Shown here: positions 43,737-53,428 of the stretch, piece by piece
Layout of the letters: each line of letters begins with the position of its first letter
How positions within the stretch are numbered: position 1 is the first letter of the stretch
From: Vibrio orientalis CIP 102891 = ATCC 33934
GTDB taxonomy: Bacteria > Pseudomonadota > Gammaproteobacteria > Enterobacterales > Vibrionaceae
Assembly (NCBI RefSeq): GCF_000176235.1
Contig: NZ_ACZV01000005.1
Coordinates: 1,488,001 to 1,552,000, forward strand
Reading direction: 5' to 3'
Length of the DNA stretch: 64,000 bases
Position numbers and translations under genes: made by a program
The notes under the pieces: model-generated
Told to the model about the DNA's origin: nothing
Databases searched by the model: none
Seen by the model: only the letters and a program-made list of their open reading frames with translations

Positions 43737-44570
43737 ATGGAAAAGAAAACACTGCTAACACATTGTACTGACGCCCCTGGTCTTATTTCAAAGATCACGA
43801 ACATCTGTTACAAACACCAACTGAATATCATCCACAACAACGAGTTCGTCGATAATACTAGTGGCCATTTTTTCATGCGCACCGAGCTTGAAGGCTACTT
43901 TAACGATGAAACCTTGCTTGCTGATCTTGATCAAGCACTGCCTCAAGGCGCTAAACGCAAGCTGATCGGGTCTAACCGCAAGCGTATTGTGGTACTAGTC
44001 ACCAAAGAAGCACACTGCCTGGGTGATATTCTGATGAAGAATTACGACGGTAGTCTAGATGTTGAAATTGCTGCGGTTGTCGGTAACTACGATACACTGC
44101 AAAGCCTGACAGAAAGATTCGACATCCCTTATCACCATGTTTCTCATGAAGGATTGAATCGTGAAGAGCATGAGAAAGAGATGCTCAAAGTGATTGACCA
44201 ATATCAAGCGGATTACTTGGTGCTGGCTAAATACATGCGCGTACTCACGCCATCGTTCGTCGAAAAGTACAACCACAAGATCATCAACATTCACCACAGT
44301 TTCCTACCAGCCTTTATTGGCGCGAAACCTTACCAACAAGCGTATGAGCGTGGTGTGAAGATCATCGGCGCAACCGCCCACTTTGTCACCAACGACCTTG
44401 ATGAAGGCCCAATCATCAAGCAAGACGTCATCCCTGTTGATCATAACTTCAACGCTCAGGATATGGCACAAGCAGGCCGTGATGTTGAAAAGAATGTGTT
44501 AAGTAAAGCCCTAAACAAGGTCCTAAATGACCACGTATTTGTTTACGGCAATAAGACCGTGATTCTTTAA
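43737..44570 (+). CDS. purU: Formyltetrahydrofolate deformylase
   Basis: A 277-residue PurU: an N-terminal ACT domain (about 1-80, DAPGLISKITNICY) and a formyltransferase-like domain with NIHHSFLPAFIGAKPY, the conserved His, and DLDEGPII with the catalytic Asp. It releases formate from 10-formyl-tetrahydrofolate, balancing one-carbon pools. I use ATG 43737 rather than an in-frame TTG at 43728, because GGAAG is properly spaced only for the ATG and the family starts MEKKTLLTHC. Confidence 0.94.
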   Translation: MEKKTLLTHCTDAPGLISKITNICYKHQLNIIHNNEFVDNTSGHFFMRTELEGYFNDETLLADLDQALPQGAKRKLIGSNRKRIVVLVTKEAHCLGDILMKNYDGSLDVEIAAVVGNYDTLQSLTERFDIPYHHVSHEGLNREEHEKEMLKVIDQYQADYLVLAKYMRVLTPSFVEKYNHKIINIHHSFLPAFIGAKPYQQAYERGVKIIGATAHFVTNDLDEGPIIKQDVIPVDHNFNAQDMAQAGRDVEKNVLSKALNKVLNDHVFVYGNKTVIL

Positions 44571-44584
44571 TCTATTCTTGCATT

Positions 44585-44615
44585 AAAAAAGGCTTCCGAT
44601 TTGGAAGCCTTTTTT
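44585..44615. terminator. Bidirectional terminator between purU and fadH
   Basis: AAAAAAGGCTTCC (44585-44597), 5-base loop, GGAAGCCTTTTTT (44603-44615): a 13-bp stem with A and T runs inside it, between convergent genes. Confidence 0.92.
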
Positions 44616-44618
44616 GTT

Positions 44619-46631
44619 TTACAATTTCGCTGCGAGCTCTACACCCTGTTTGATTGCCCTCACGGCATCCAACTCACCGGCATAATCGGCGCCACCAATA
44701 ATATGGAGCTTGTCTCCAAGCAGGTGCCATTGGTTTTCAAATGGACGGACCGACTCTTGACCCGCACAGATCACCACCGTATCTGCATCAAGTAGCTGCG
44801 CTTTTTCATCGACACTAATGTGAAGCCCTTGCTGATCAATCTTATCGTAGCTAACACCGCCTAACAGATTTACGCCGCGCTTTTCTAATGTACGTTTATG
44901 AATCCACCCCGTTGTCTTACCCGGACCTTTACCAACTCGGCCTTTACGGCGCTGTAGGACCCAAACGGTTTTTTCGCTCATTGAATCTGGATAAGGGAAT
45001 AGACCACCAGGATGGGCAATCTCTTTGTCGATGCCCCACTCATGCAGCCAATCATCTAAACTATGGCCATTTGGCTCTGTCAGCATCGTCGCCACATCAA
45101 CACCAATACCACCAGCACCCACTATCGCAACCTTATTGCCTGTATAGGTCTTATCGCGAATCAGGCTTTGATAGTCGACCACTTTCTCTGGAGTGTCTAT
45201 GCCTTCAATATCGACCTTGCGAGGCTCTACACCAGAAGCCATCACCACTTCATCATACTCAGCTAGTAGGTCGTAGTTTGCTTCTGTGTCTAGGTGAAGT
45301 TTAACGCCCGTTTCATCGATACGATTAGCGAAGTAACGAATCGTCTCGCGGAACTCTTCTTTGCCCGGGATCTGCATTGCTAGACGGAACTGACCACCGA
45401 TGCGGTCGTTGCGCTCAAACAGGTCCACGTTGTGCCCACGCTCAGCTAGCGTTGTTGCGCAGGAAAGGCCAGCAGGCCCTGCCCCCACAACAGCGATGTT
45501 CTTTTTACTCTCTGCTGGCTTAATGACCAATTCTGTTTCACGACAAGCTAATGGGTTCACCAGACACCCAGCACGTTTACCTTTAAACACGTTGTCTAAA
45601 CATGCTTGGTTACAACCAATACAGGTATTGATCATTTGCGACTGGTTTTGCTCAGCTTTAATCACAAAATGTGGATCGGCAAGGAAAGGACGCGCCATCG
45701 AGACCATATCCGCTTGACCGCTTGCTAAAATCTTTTCGGCTTCTTCCGGAGTGTTAATTCGGTTACAGGTAATAATTGGCACCGACACATGAGGGCGCAC
45801 TTTTTCCGTCACCCATGTAAATGCGCTACGAGGCACCTGAGTGGCAATCGTTGGGATACGCGCTTCATGCCAACCAATACCGGTATTAATAATGGTTACG
45901 CCCGCTTTTTCTAGCTCTTTGGCTAGCATAATCACTTCATCAAACGTGCTGCCTTCTTCAACGAGGTCAAGCATGGATAGACGAAATATAATGATAAATT
46001 CTTCACCCGCTGCCTTACGGATTGCTTTTACTACTTCCAGCGGGAATCGAATACGATTTTCATAACTGCCACCCCACTCATCGTAACGCATGTTGGTACG
46101 TTTACAGATAAACTGGTTCAGCAGGTAACCTTCAGAGCCCATGACTTCTACACCATCGTAGCCCGCTTCTTTTGCCAAAGCAGCACTATTGGCGAAGGCA
46201 TTAATGGTATTATTGATTTGGCGGGTACTCATCTCACTTGGCGCAAACTTGGCGATTGGCGCTTTGATCGATGATGCACTTTGAGAAAAAGGGTGCATCG
46301 CATAGCGACCTGCGTGTAAAAGCTGCAACGCAATCTTACCGCCTTGTCTATGGACGGCTTGTGTCACGACTTGATGTGCTTTGGCATGTTTGGTTTTACT
46401 AAACTCGGCACTAAAAGGATGCAGTCGGCCACGCAAATTCGGAGAGAAGCCACCTGTTACAATCAGGCCTACACCGCCTTTTGCTCGCTCTTCATAGAAC
46501 GCTGCAAGTTTGCCAAGACCTTCTTTGTGTTCTTCAAGACCTGTATGCATTGAGCCCATAAGTACTCGGTTTCTTAGCTGGGTAAACCCGAGATCCAATG
46601 GCTTAAGTAGGTTTGGGTACATGGTAGACAT
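44619..46631 (-). CDS. fadH: 2,4-dienoyl-CoA reductase
   Basis: A 670-residue three-part enzyme. An FMN-binding barrel (about 1-330) is followed by the 4Fe-4S cysteines CIGCNQAC and AGCLVNPLAC, then an FAD/NADPH domain with VVGAGPAGLSCA and AIVGAGGIGVD. It reduces 2,4-dienoyl-CoA during breakdown of unsaturated fatty acids. ATG at 46631 is preferred to the GTG at 46634. A perfect FadR-type operator lies 21 bp upstream. Confidence 0.96.
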   Translation of the reverse strand: MSTMYPNLLKPLDLGFTQLRNRVLMGSMHTGLEEHKEGLGKLAAFYEERAKGGVGLIVTGGFSPNLRGRLHPFSAEFSKTKHAKAHQVVTQAVHRQGGKIALQLLHAGRYAMHPFSQSASSIKAPIAKFAPSEMSTRQINNTINAFANSAALAKEAGYDGVEVMGSEGYLLNQFICKRTNMRYDEWGGSYENRIRFPLEVVKAIRKAAGEEFIIIFRLSMLDLVEEGSTFDEVIMLAKELEKAGVTIINTGIGWHEARIPTIATQVPRSAFTWVTEKVRPHVSVPIITCNRINTPEEAEKILASGQADMVSMARPFLADPHFVIKAEQNQSQMINTCIGCNQACLDNVFKGKRAGCLVNPLACRETELVIKPAESKKNIAVVGAGPAGLSCATTLAERGHNVDLFERNDRIGGQFRLAMQIPGKEEFRETIRYFANRIDETGVKLHLDTEANYDLLAEYDEVVMASGVEPRKVDIEGIDTPEKVVDYQSLIRDKTYTGNKVAIVGAGGIGVDVATMLTEPNGHSLDDWLHEWGIDKEIAHPGGLFPYPDSMSEKTVWVLQRRKGRVGKGPGKTTGWIHKRTLEKRGVNLLGGVSYDKIDQQGLHISVDEKAQLLDADTVVICAGQESVRPFENQWHLLGDKLHIIGGADYAGELDAVRAIKQGVELAAKL

Positions 46632-46651
46632 CACTTTACTCTTTATTATTG

Positions 46652-46662
46652 TGGTCTGACCA
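46652..46662. promoter_or_regulatory. FadR-type operator upstream of fadH
   Basis: TGGTCTGACCA is an exact match to the FadR core TGGTC-N-GACCA, flanked by G on each side (GTGGT, CCAGAG). It is centred about 26 bp before the fadH ATG, where binding would block transcription or its start. Confidence 0.85.
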
Positions 46663-46830
46663 GAGTAAGGACTCTTAACTTAAAAATCAAACAACTGTTT
46701 ACATTTTTGTAACACCGATCAATCTTGCGGTTGTTTGGGTATACTAGTTTAAGTAGGATGTAACTTATTCAAGTTTATAAGGTCTTACAGCGAATAAGCC
46801 TTGAACTGCGCACGTCGCAGCGGAGATAAA

Positions 46831-48684
46831 ATGAAAACAGTATTTAAATTTGTCGGCATGTTCTTTAAGGGGATCTGGAAACTCATCACCTTTATTCGTC
46901 TTGCTCTTATCAACCTTATCTTTCTAGCAAGTATAGGCGCTATTTATTTTCTCTATACCACTGCAGATACCCCTACCCCAGTAGCACCCAAAGAATCAGC
47001 ATTAATCGTTAATATCTCGGGGCCAATTGTTGAGCAATCCACTTACGCCAATCCAATGGATTCGTTAACGGGTTCGCTTCTTTTTGGTAAAGAACTACCA
47101 AAAGAAAATGTGCTGTTCGATATCGTCGACACCATTCGCCACGCCAAAGATGACCAAAATGTCAGCGGCTTAGTATTGGCGCTACGTGACCTGCCAGAAA
47201 CGAACCTGACCAAGCTGAGATATATCGCCAAGGCGCTCAATGAGTTTAAAGCCTCCGGTAAGCCTATCTATGCTGTTGGAGATATGTACAATCAGAGCCA
47301 ATACTACCTCGCAAGTTATGCCGATAAGATTTACTTAGCACCAGACGGCGCGGTAATGCTGAAAGGCTACAGCGCTTATTCTCTTTACTACAAAACCCTA
47401 CTTGAGAAACTTGATGTCAATACGCATGTTTTCCGTGTCGGTACCTACAAATCGGCTATTGAGCCATTTATTCGCGACGGTATGTCGGATCCTGCCAAAG
47501 AATCCGCTTCTCGCTGGTTAGGGCAACTTTGGGGTGCATACATTGATGATGTTGCATCAAACCGTCAGCTTGAGCCTAAACTGCTTACACCTGATATGGA
47601 TACCTTCCTTGAGCTGCTTAAGAAAAATAATGGCGATTTAGCCGCTCTATCGTTAAACGAGGGTCTCGTTGACCAATTAGCAACACGCCAGCAAGTTCGT
47701 AAAGAGCTTATCGAAGTATTTGGTAGCAATGGCGACGATAGCTATAACCACATTGGCTTTTACGAATACCAAGCGTCCGTTGCACCTACATTCGATCTAG
47801 CTCAAGACGATATTGCTGTCGTTGTTGCTAGCGGCGCAATTATGGACGGTTCTCAGCCTCCTGGAACTGTAGGTGGCGATACAACCGCTGCCTTACTGCG
47901 TCAAGCTCGCAATGACGATAAAGTCAAAGCCGTGGTGCTTCGCGTCGACAGCCCGGGTGGTAGTGCGTTTGCATCAGAAGTGATTCGCAACGAGATTGAA
48001 GCACTCAAAGAAGCGGGTAAGCCAGTTGTTGCTTCTATGTCTAGTCTGGCCGCTTCTGGCGGTTACTGGATTTCGATGAGTGCAGACCGCATTGTTGCTC
48101 AGCCAACAACCCTTACCGGTTCAATTGGTATTTTCAGTGTGATTACGACATTTGAAAAAGGCTTAAACAACCTAGGTATCTATACCGATGGTGTCGGTAC
48201 TTCTCCATTTTCTGATGTGGGAGTGACGACAGGATTATCTGATGGCGCATCTCAAGCGTTCCAGATGGGTATTGAACACGGCTATAACCGCTTTATTGGT
48301 CTGGTGAGCCAATCACGTGATATTCCGCTAGAGAATGTCGACGATGTAGCTCAAGGTCGTGTTTGGACAGGTCAAGACGCACTAGAATTTGGTCTGATTG
48401 ATAAGATTGGTGATTTTGATGACGCGGTAAAACTGGCGGCAGAACTTGCTAAAGTTGAGCAATACAATATTTACTGGGTCGAAGAGCCGCTTTCGCCAGC
48501 GCAGCAGTTTATTCAAGACTTTATGAACCAAGTCAAAGTGAACTTAGGTATCGATGCTACTGCACTATTGCCACAAGCTCTGCAACCTATGGCGGCACAA
48601 GTAATCCAAGATGCAAATATGCTGCAAAGCTTTAACGACCCCAAAGGTCAATATGCATTTTGTTTGAACTGCCAAGTTCAATAG
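46831..48684 (+). CDS. sppA: Signal peptide peptidase SppA (protease IV)
   Basis: A 617-residue long-form SppA with two S49 domains. A membrane anchor is near residues 20-45. Lys207 (YKSAIEPF) in the first domain and Ser409 (AASGGYW) in the second form the dyad; Ser409 has the E. coli number. It degrades cleaved signal peptides in the inner membrane. The start is ATG 46831 with CGGAGATAAA upstream; the open frame to 46801 is not needed. It diverges from fadH. Confidence 0.95.
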   Translation: MKTVFKFVGMFFKGIWKLITFIRLALINLIFLASIGAIYFLYTTADTPTPVAPKESALIVNISGPIVEQSTYANPMDSLTGSLLFGKELPKENVLFDIVDTIRHAKDDQNVSGLVLALRDLPETNLTKLRYIAKALNEFKASGKPIYAVGDMYNQSQYYLASYADKIYLAPDGAVMLKGYSAYSLYYKTLLEKLDVNTHVFRVGTYKSAIEPFIRDGMSDPAKESASRWLGQLWGAYIDDVASNRQLEPKLLTPDMDTFLELLKKNNGDLAALSLNEGLVDQLATRQQVRKELIEVFGSNGDDSYNHIGFYEYQASVAPTFDLAQDDIAVVVASGAIMDGSQPPGTVGGDTTAALLRQARNDDKVKAVVLRVDSPGGSAFASEVIRNEIEALKEAGKPVVASMSSLAASGGYWISMSADRIVAQPTTLTGSIGIFSVITTFEKGLNNLGIYTDGVGTSPFSDVGVTTGLSDGASQAFQMGIEHGYNRFIGLVSQSRDIPLENVDDVAQGRVWTGQDALEFGLIDKIGDFDDAVKLAAELAKVEQYNIYWVEEPLSPAQQFIQDFMNQVKVNLGIDATALLPQALQPMAAQVIQDANMLQSFNDPKGQYAFCLNCQVQ

Positions 48685-48748
48685 TTACACGATTAATCAC
48701 TAGCAAAGCGCAAAGTTACAACACAACGTTTCAAGCGCTGCTAAATTA

Positions 48749-48778
48749 GGGGGATTCCTGTGCGGGATGCCCCTTTTT
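48749..48778 (+). terminator. Terminator after sppA
   Basis: GGGG (48749-48752), a G-G mismatch, ATTCC, loop TGTGC, GGGAT, CCCC (48770-48773), then TTTTT. Confidence 0.8.
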
Positions 48779-48842
48779 ATTGGCTAAGATTAATATATAA
48801 TCCCACGCTCTGTTCCCCCTACAATTAACTGGTTTCAAAGCA

Positions 48843-49859
48843 ATGGCTAGAAAACATATTTATATTGCCTACACTGGCGGCACCATTGGAATGCAAAAGT
48901 CCCATGACCACGGTTATGTTCCAGTCGCTGGTTTTATGGAAAAACAACTCGCAAGCATGCCAGAGTTTCAACGCCCAGAAATGCCAGAGTTTACCATTCA
49001 CGAATACGACCCTCTGATCGACTCTTCTGATATGACGCCAGCAGATTGGCAACAGATCGCCGACGACATTCGTGATAACTATGACAAGTATGACGGTTTC
49101 GTTATCCTACATGGTACGGACACCATGGCATATACGGCGTCAGCATTGTCATTTATGCTCGAGAACCTTGGCAAACCAGTAATTGTAACCGGCTCACAGA
49201 TCCCTCTAGCTGAGCTTCGTTCTGACGGCCAAGCAAACTTACTTAATGCTCTGCACATTGCGGCTAACTACCCAATCAACGAAGTGACGCTATTCTTCAA
49301 CAACAAGCTGATGCGCGGTAACCGTAGTACGAAATCTCATGCTGACGGCTTTAATGCCTTTACGTCTCCAAACTTGCCACCTCTGCTTGAAGCCGGTATC
49401 AATATTCAAATCAGCAGCGATATTGAAGTGGGTAAAGTGCCTGAAGGTGAGTTTAAGGTTCACGATATTACGCCGCAGCCAATTGGCGTGATTACTATGT
49501 ACCCAGGCATTTCGCATGAAGTTATTCGTAATACATTGCTACAGCCTGTGAATGCGATGATTCTTTTAACGTTTGGCGTAGGTAACGCACCACAGAACCC
49601 TGAGCTTCTGAGCCATCTCAAAGATGCCTCACAGCGTGGCGTGCTTGTGGTAAACCTTACCCAATGTCTAGCTGGTAAAGTGAACATGGGCGGTTATGCG
49701 ACAGGTTGTGCCCTTGCAGAAGCTGGCGTCATTAGCGGCTACGATATGACCCCTGAAGCAGCACTAGCAAAACTTCACTTCTTACTCAGCCAAGGATTAA
49801 GCTACGAACAAGTAAAAGTGAAAATGCAGCAAGTTCTGCGCGGTGAGATGAGCATCTAA
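48843..49859 (+). CDS. ansA: Cytoplasmic L-asparaginase I
   Basis: A 338-residue type I asparaginase, identical in length to E. coli AnsA. Thr14 in AYTGGTIGM and the second threonine in HGTDTMAYTA are the catalytic pair. There is no signal peptide, which separates it from the periplasmic AnsB. It converts asparagine to aspartate and ammonia. It is a single gene downstream of sppA with a terminator between. Confidence 0.95.
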   Translation: MARKHIYIAYTGGTIGMQKSHDHGYVPVAGFMEKQLASMPEFQRPEMPEFTIHEYDPLIDSSDMTPADWQQIADDIRDNYDKYDGFVILHGTDTMAYTASALSFMLENLGKPVIVTGSQIPLAELRSDGQANLLNALHIAANYPINEVTLFFNNKLMRGNRSTKSHADGFNAFTSPNLPPLLEAGINIQISSDIEVGKVPEGEFKVHDITPQPIGVITMYPGISHEVIRNTLLQPVNAMILLTFGVGNAPQNPELLSHLKDASQRGVLVVNLTQCLAGKVNMGGYATGCALAEAGVISGYDMTPEAALAKLHFLLSQGLSYEQVKVKMQQVLRGEMSI

Positions 49860-49880
49860 GCGACATCGATATAATAAACA

Positions 49881-49905
49881 AAGCCGACGTCATGTCGGCT
49901 TTTTT
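49881..49905 (+). terminator. Terminator after ansA
   Basis: AAGCCGAC (49881-49888), 5-base loop, GTCGGCTT (49894-49901), then T residues. Confidence 0.88.
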
Positions 49906-49924
49906 AGTATTAGGAAAATAATAA

Positions 49925-49951
49925 AAAAGGCGACTCTGTAAGTCGCCTTTT
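49925..49951 (-). terminator. Terminator after serS
   Basis: AAAAGGCGACT (49925-49935), loop CTGTA, AGTCGCCTTTT (49941-49951), with TTTTTT on the minus strand. Two separate terminators thus serve the convergent ansA and serS genes. Confidence 0.9.
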
Positions 49952-49985
49952 CTCTATGTGTCTTTCGACTAAGCCAATCTTTCGA

Positions 49986-51293
49986 TTAACCGATGTGCGT
50001 TGCGCCAGCCATGTACTTCTGAAGTACTGCTGGGATTGCGATACGGCCATCAGCTTCTTGGTTGTTCTCTAGGATTGCAACCATAGTACGGCCAACCGCT
50101 AGACCAGAACCGTTTAGCGTGTGTACTAGCTCTGGCTTCTTCTCGCCTTTACGACGGAAACGAGCTTGCATACGACGTGCTTGGAAGTCCCACATGTTTG
50201 AACAAGATGAGATTTCACGGTAAGTCTCTTGTGCTGGAACCCAAACTTCTAAGTCGTAAGTCTTACGAGCACCGAAGCCCATGTCACCAGTACATAGAAC
50301 CACTTTACGGTAAGGTAGCTCTAGTAGTTGTAGAACTTTCTCAGCGTGACCAGTTAGCTCTTCAAGTGCATCCATTGAATCTTCTGGACGAGTGATCTGA
50401 ACTAGCTCAACTTTGTCGAACTGGTGCATACGGATTAGACCACGAGTATCGCGACCGTAAGAACCCGCTTCAGAACGGAAACACGGCGTATGCGCTGTCA
50501 TCTTAAGTGGTAGATCCGCTTCGTCAGAAATCGTGTCACGAACCATGTTCGTTACTGGTACTTCTGCAGTAGGAATCAGAGACAGTTTACGCGGCTCTTC
50601 ATCGTTTACTTTCTCTTCTAGCGGCTCAGTGTGGAACAGGTCTTTACCAAATTTTGGTAGCTGACCTGTACCGAACAAGCTGTCAGAGTTTACTAGGTAC
50701 GGTACGTACATTTCTGAGTAGCCGTGCTCTTCTGTGTGAAGATCTAGCATGAACTGAGCAATCGCTCGGTGTAGACGAGCGAATTGACCTTTCATTACGA
50801 TGAAACGTGCACCAGTGATTTTAGTTGCGCTTGCGAAATCAAGACCGCCACCCATTTCACCAAGATCAACGTGATCTTTTAGTTCGAAGTCGTAAGTTTT
50901 TGGCTCACCCCAACGAGAGATCTCTACGTTGTCATCTTCGTCTTTACCATTTGGAACATCGTCAGCAGGCAGGTTTGGAACAGATAGAGTGATCTCTTCC
51001 AGTTGTGCCATTACTGCATCAAGTTCAACTTTTTTAGCATCAAGGTCGCTACCTAGAGTACCGATTTGTTTCTTGATCTCTTCAGCGCCGTCTTTGTCAC
51101 CAGCCGCCATTTTTTGGCCGATCTGCTTAGAGATGGAGTTACGAGTGGATTGTAAATTTTCAACTTCGACTTGAATCGACTTACGTTGTTCTTCAAGTGT
51201 ACGGATTGTCTCTACGTCTAGCTTAAAGCCACGACGTGCTAGTTTTGCAGCTGTTTCATCCAGCTCTGTACGAAGTAATTTAGAATCCAGCAT
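49986..51293 (-). CDS. serS: Seryl-tRNA synthetase
   Basis: A 435-residue class II synthetase. The N-terminal antiparallel coiled coil (about 25-100) grips the long variable arm of tRNA-Ser. The catalytic part shows motif 2 (FRSEAGSYGRDTRGLIRMHQ region) and motif 3 (SGLAVGRTM). It follows rarA with a 96-bp gap, the arrangement found in enterics. Confidence 0.97.
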   Translation of the reverse strand: MLDSKLLRTELDETAAKLARRGFKLDVETIRTLEEQRKSIQVEVENLQSTRNSISKQIGQKMAAGDKDGAEEIKKQIGTLGSDLDAKKVELDAVMAQLEEITLSVPNLPADDVPNGKDEDDNVEISRWGEPKTYDFELKDHVDLGEMGGGLDFASATKITGARFIVMKGQFARLHRAIAQFMLDLHTEEHGYSEMYVPYLVNSDSLFGTGQLPKFGKDLFHTEPLEEKVNDEEPRKLSLIPTAEVPVTNMVRDTISDEADLPLKMTAHTPCFRSEAGSYGRDTRGLIRMHQFDKVELVQITRPEDSMDALEELTGHAEKVLQLLELPYRKVVLCTGDMGFGARKTYDLEVWVPAQETYREISSCSNMWDFQARRMQARFRRKGEKKPELVHTLNGSGLAVGRTMVAILENNQEADGRIAIPAVLQKYMAGATHIG

Positions 51294-51389
51294 TGTTAAT
51301 CCTATGCTTTTTTAGTTGTGAAATTGCGCTCGAACATCTTGCTCAAACGCTAAAAATATTAGCCGAATAAATGTATCTAAAATAGACGC

Positions 51390-52736
51390 TTATTCATAGC
51401 GCTTTTGTGGGCTTTTTGCGTCTAAACTAGCCAAGTAATCTAACTTTTCGCCAATTTTGGTTTCTAAGCCCCGATTTGTCGGTTGATAGTAGCGAGTCTC
51501 TGCCATTTCAGGTGGCAAATACTGTTCACCTGCCGCATATGCACCTGGCTCATCATGGGCATAACGATACTCTTGCCCATAGCCAAGATCTTTCATCAAA
51601 GAGGTCGGCGCGTTACGTAAGTGAACAGGTACTTCATACTCTGGCAGATTGTGCGCATCCGTTAACGCTTGCTTCCACGCGGTATACACTGCATTGCTTT
51701 TTGGCGCACACGCTAGGTAAACAATCGCTTGTGCAATAGCTCGCTCACCTTCTGCTGGGCCAACACGGGTAAAGCAATCCCATGCAGAGAGCGCAACTTG
51801 CATCGCCCTAGGGTCTGCATTCCCCACATCTTCTGACGCGATAGCAAGTAAACGGCGGGCGATATACAGCGGGTCACAACCAGCAGCTATCATACGTGCA
51901 GACCAATAGAGCGCCGCATCTGGGTTAGAGCCGCGAATCGACTTATGTACTGCCGAAATTAGGTCGTACCAAATATCGCCCTTGTTATCAAAACGAGAGA
52001 CTTTTTCACCCGCGACTTCAGCTAATAGCGGTAAGGTAATCACCTTCACACCTTGCTCATCCTCTTCGGCCATATCGTAGAGAAGTTCAAGGTAGTTCAG
52101 TGACATACGAGCATCACCATTAACTAGCTCAGACAGTCGGTCAAGGACACCTTCAGCAAACGATGCTTCAACATTGCCCAAACCTCGTTCTTTATCTTCA
52201 ATCGCCTGTTTAAGCGCTAGACGAATATCCTGTTGAGCCAACGAGGTTAACTTGTAAACACGTGCCCGTGAGAGCAATGCGTTGTTAAGCTCGAAAGATG
52301 GGTTTTCCGTTGTCGCGCCGATGAAGGTCACCGTGCCATCTTCAATATGCGGCAAAAATGCATCTTGTTGTGATTTATTGAAACGATGCACCTCGTCAAC
52401 AAACAAGATTGTGCGTCTACCGGCAAGTTTGTTCTCACGCGCTCTTTCAATCGCCGCGCGAATTTCTTTCACACCCGAGGTAACCGCAGAGACACGCTCT
52501 ACCTCTGCATTCGCGTAATTGGCGGCAACTTCAGCTAGAGTTGTCTTTCCGGTACCCGGAGGTCCCCACAAGATCATTGAGTGGATATGACCCGCTTCCA
52601 ACGCACGACGCAGAGGCTTTCCTACCCCCAGAATATGCTGCTGACCGATATATTGGTCGAGCGTTTCTGGGCGCATTCTAGCGGCAAGGGGACGAAAATC
52701 TTCGTCCCCTGAAAAATCGAATGAGAAATTACTCAC
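51390..52736 (-). CDS. rarA: RarA (MgsA) replication-associated recombination protein
   Basis: A 448-residue AAA+ ATPase of the RarA/WRNIP1 family. Walker A GPPGTGKTT is near 48-56, Walker B FVDEVH near 105, and the tetramerising C-terminal half contains ASEDVGNADPRAM and APKSNAVYTAW. It acts at stalled forks and gaps. The start is GTG at 52736, 2 bp after the lolA stop; no in-frame ATG is available nearby. lolA-rarA-serS form one transcription direction. Confidence 0.95.
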   Translation of the reverse strand: MSNFSFDFSGDEDFRPLAARMRPETLDQYIGQQHILGVGKPLRRALEAGHIHSMILWGPPGTGKTTLAEVAANYANAEVERVSAVTSGVKEIRAAIERARENKLAGRRTILFVDEVHRFNKSQQDAFLPHIEDGTVTFIGATTENPSFELNNALLSRARVYKLTSLAQQDIRLALKQAIEDKERGLGNVEASFAEGVLDRLSELVNGDARMSLNYLELLYDMAEEDEQGVKVITLPLLAEVAGEKVSRFDNKGDIWYDLISAVHKSIRGSNPDAALYWSARMIAAGCDPLYIARRLLAIASEDVGNADPRAMQVALSAWDCFTRVGPAEGERAIAQAIVYLACAPKSNAVYTAWKQALTDAHNLPEYEVPVHLRNAPTSLMKDLGYGQEYRYAHDEPGAYAAGEQYLPPEMAETRYYQPTNRGLETKIGEKLDYLASLDAKSPQKRYE

Positions 52737-52738
52737 AT

Positions 52739-53335
52739 TTAGTTCCTTTGGTCATCAACCTCTACACCTTCAGGAATTACAAAAGTAAACCGGTTCGCCT
52801 TTGGCTTATTGAGGTTAATGTTGTTAAACGTAAAGTTACTTTGCTGGCCATCTTGCTCAACCACACTAAAACCTTGCACAGCGCCTTGCTCATCAATGCT
52901 CAGCTTAAACTGACCTTGGTTACTATCTACTGCGGTAGGCGTCAGGATGAAAGTATCACCTTGCTGATCAACCTTGTAGTTATCCCAGTCACTGGCGCGA
53001 TTACGTGTCAACAAAACAAAAGGGGTTTGCTCTGTTGCTTGCTCTTGCCAATAAATACTCACTTGTTCGATAAATGGACTGTAATACCAAAGCGATTGAC
53101 CATCCGAAACCAATACATTTTCGTCTGGCGCCGTTGTCGTCCAACGAAATAAGCTCGGTCTAGCAATTTCGACCTTACCCTGCCCTTCCATCACAAGGTC
53201 ACCTTCAGGGCTAATCAATTGCTGAGCAAAGTCCGCACTAAAGCCATCGTTCTTTTGTAAACGCTGGCTTAATTCATCTTTAGGCGCAGCTAAAACCGAA
53301 AAGCTCATCAAAAATAATACGGCCAATTTTTTCAT
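52739..53335 (-). CDS. lolA: Outer-membrane lipoprotein carrier LolA
   Basis: A 198-residue periplasmic chaperone. The signal peptide is MKKLAVLFLMSFSVLA, followed by the LolA fold with GFSADFAQQL, RPSLFRW and SLWYYSPF. It ferries lipoproteins from the LolCDE complex to LolB. In E. coli the gene upstream is ftsK; here it is a SEC-C protein gene. Confidence 0.94.
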   Translation of the reverse strand: MKKLAVLFLMSFSVLAAPKDELSQRLQKNDGFSADFAQQLISPEGDLVMEGQGKVEIARPSLFRWTTTAPDENVLVSDGQSLWYYSPFIEQVSIYWQEQATEQTPFVLLTRNRASDWDNYKVDQQGDTFILTPTAVDSNQGQFKLSIDEQGAVQGFSVVEQDGQQSNFTFNNINLNKPKANRFTFVIPEGVEVDDQRN

Positions 53336-53379
53336 TAAGTTCTACCCTGATTGTTGGTTTGCTCTAGTTATAACGTGCT

Positions 53380-53409
53380 TTAACCTTCTCTTTGACCGGA
53401 GAAGGTTAA
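53380..53409. other. Inverted repeat between the SEC-C gene and lolA
   Basis: TTAACCTTCTC (53380-53390), 8-base loop, GAGAAGGTTAA (53399-53409) is a perfect 11-bp stem 20 bp after the SEC-C gene. No T run follows on the minus strand, so it is either a poor terminator or an operator for lolA. Confidence 0.45.
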
Positions 53410-53428
53410 GTTTGTTCGCTTGCGATAA

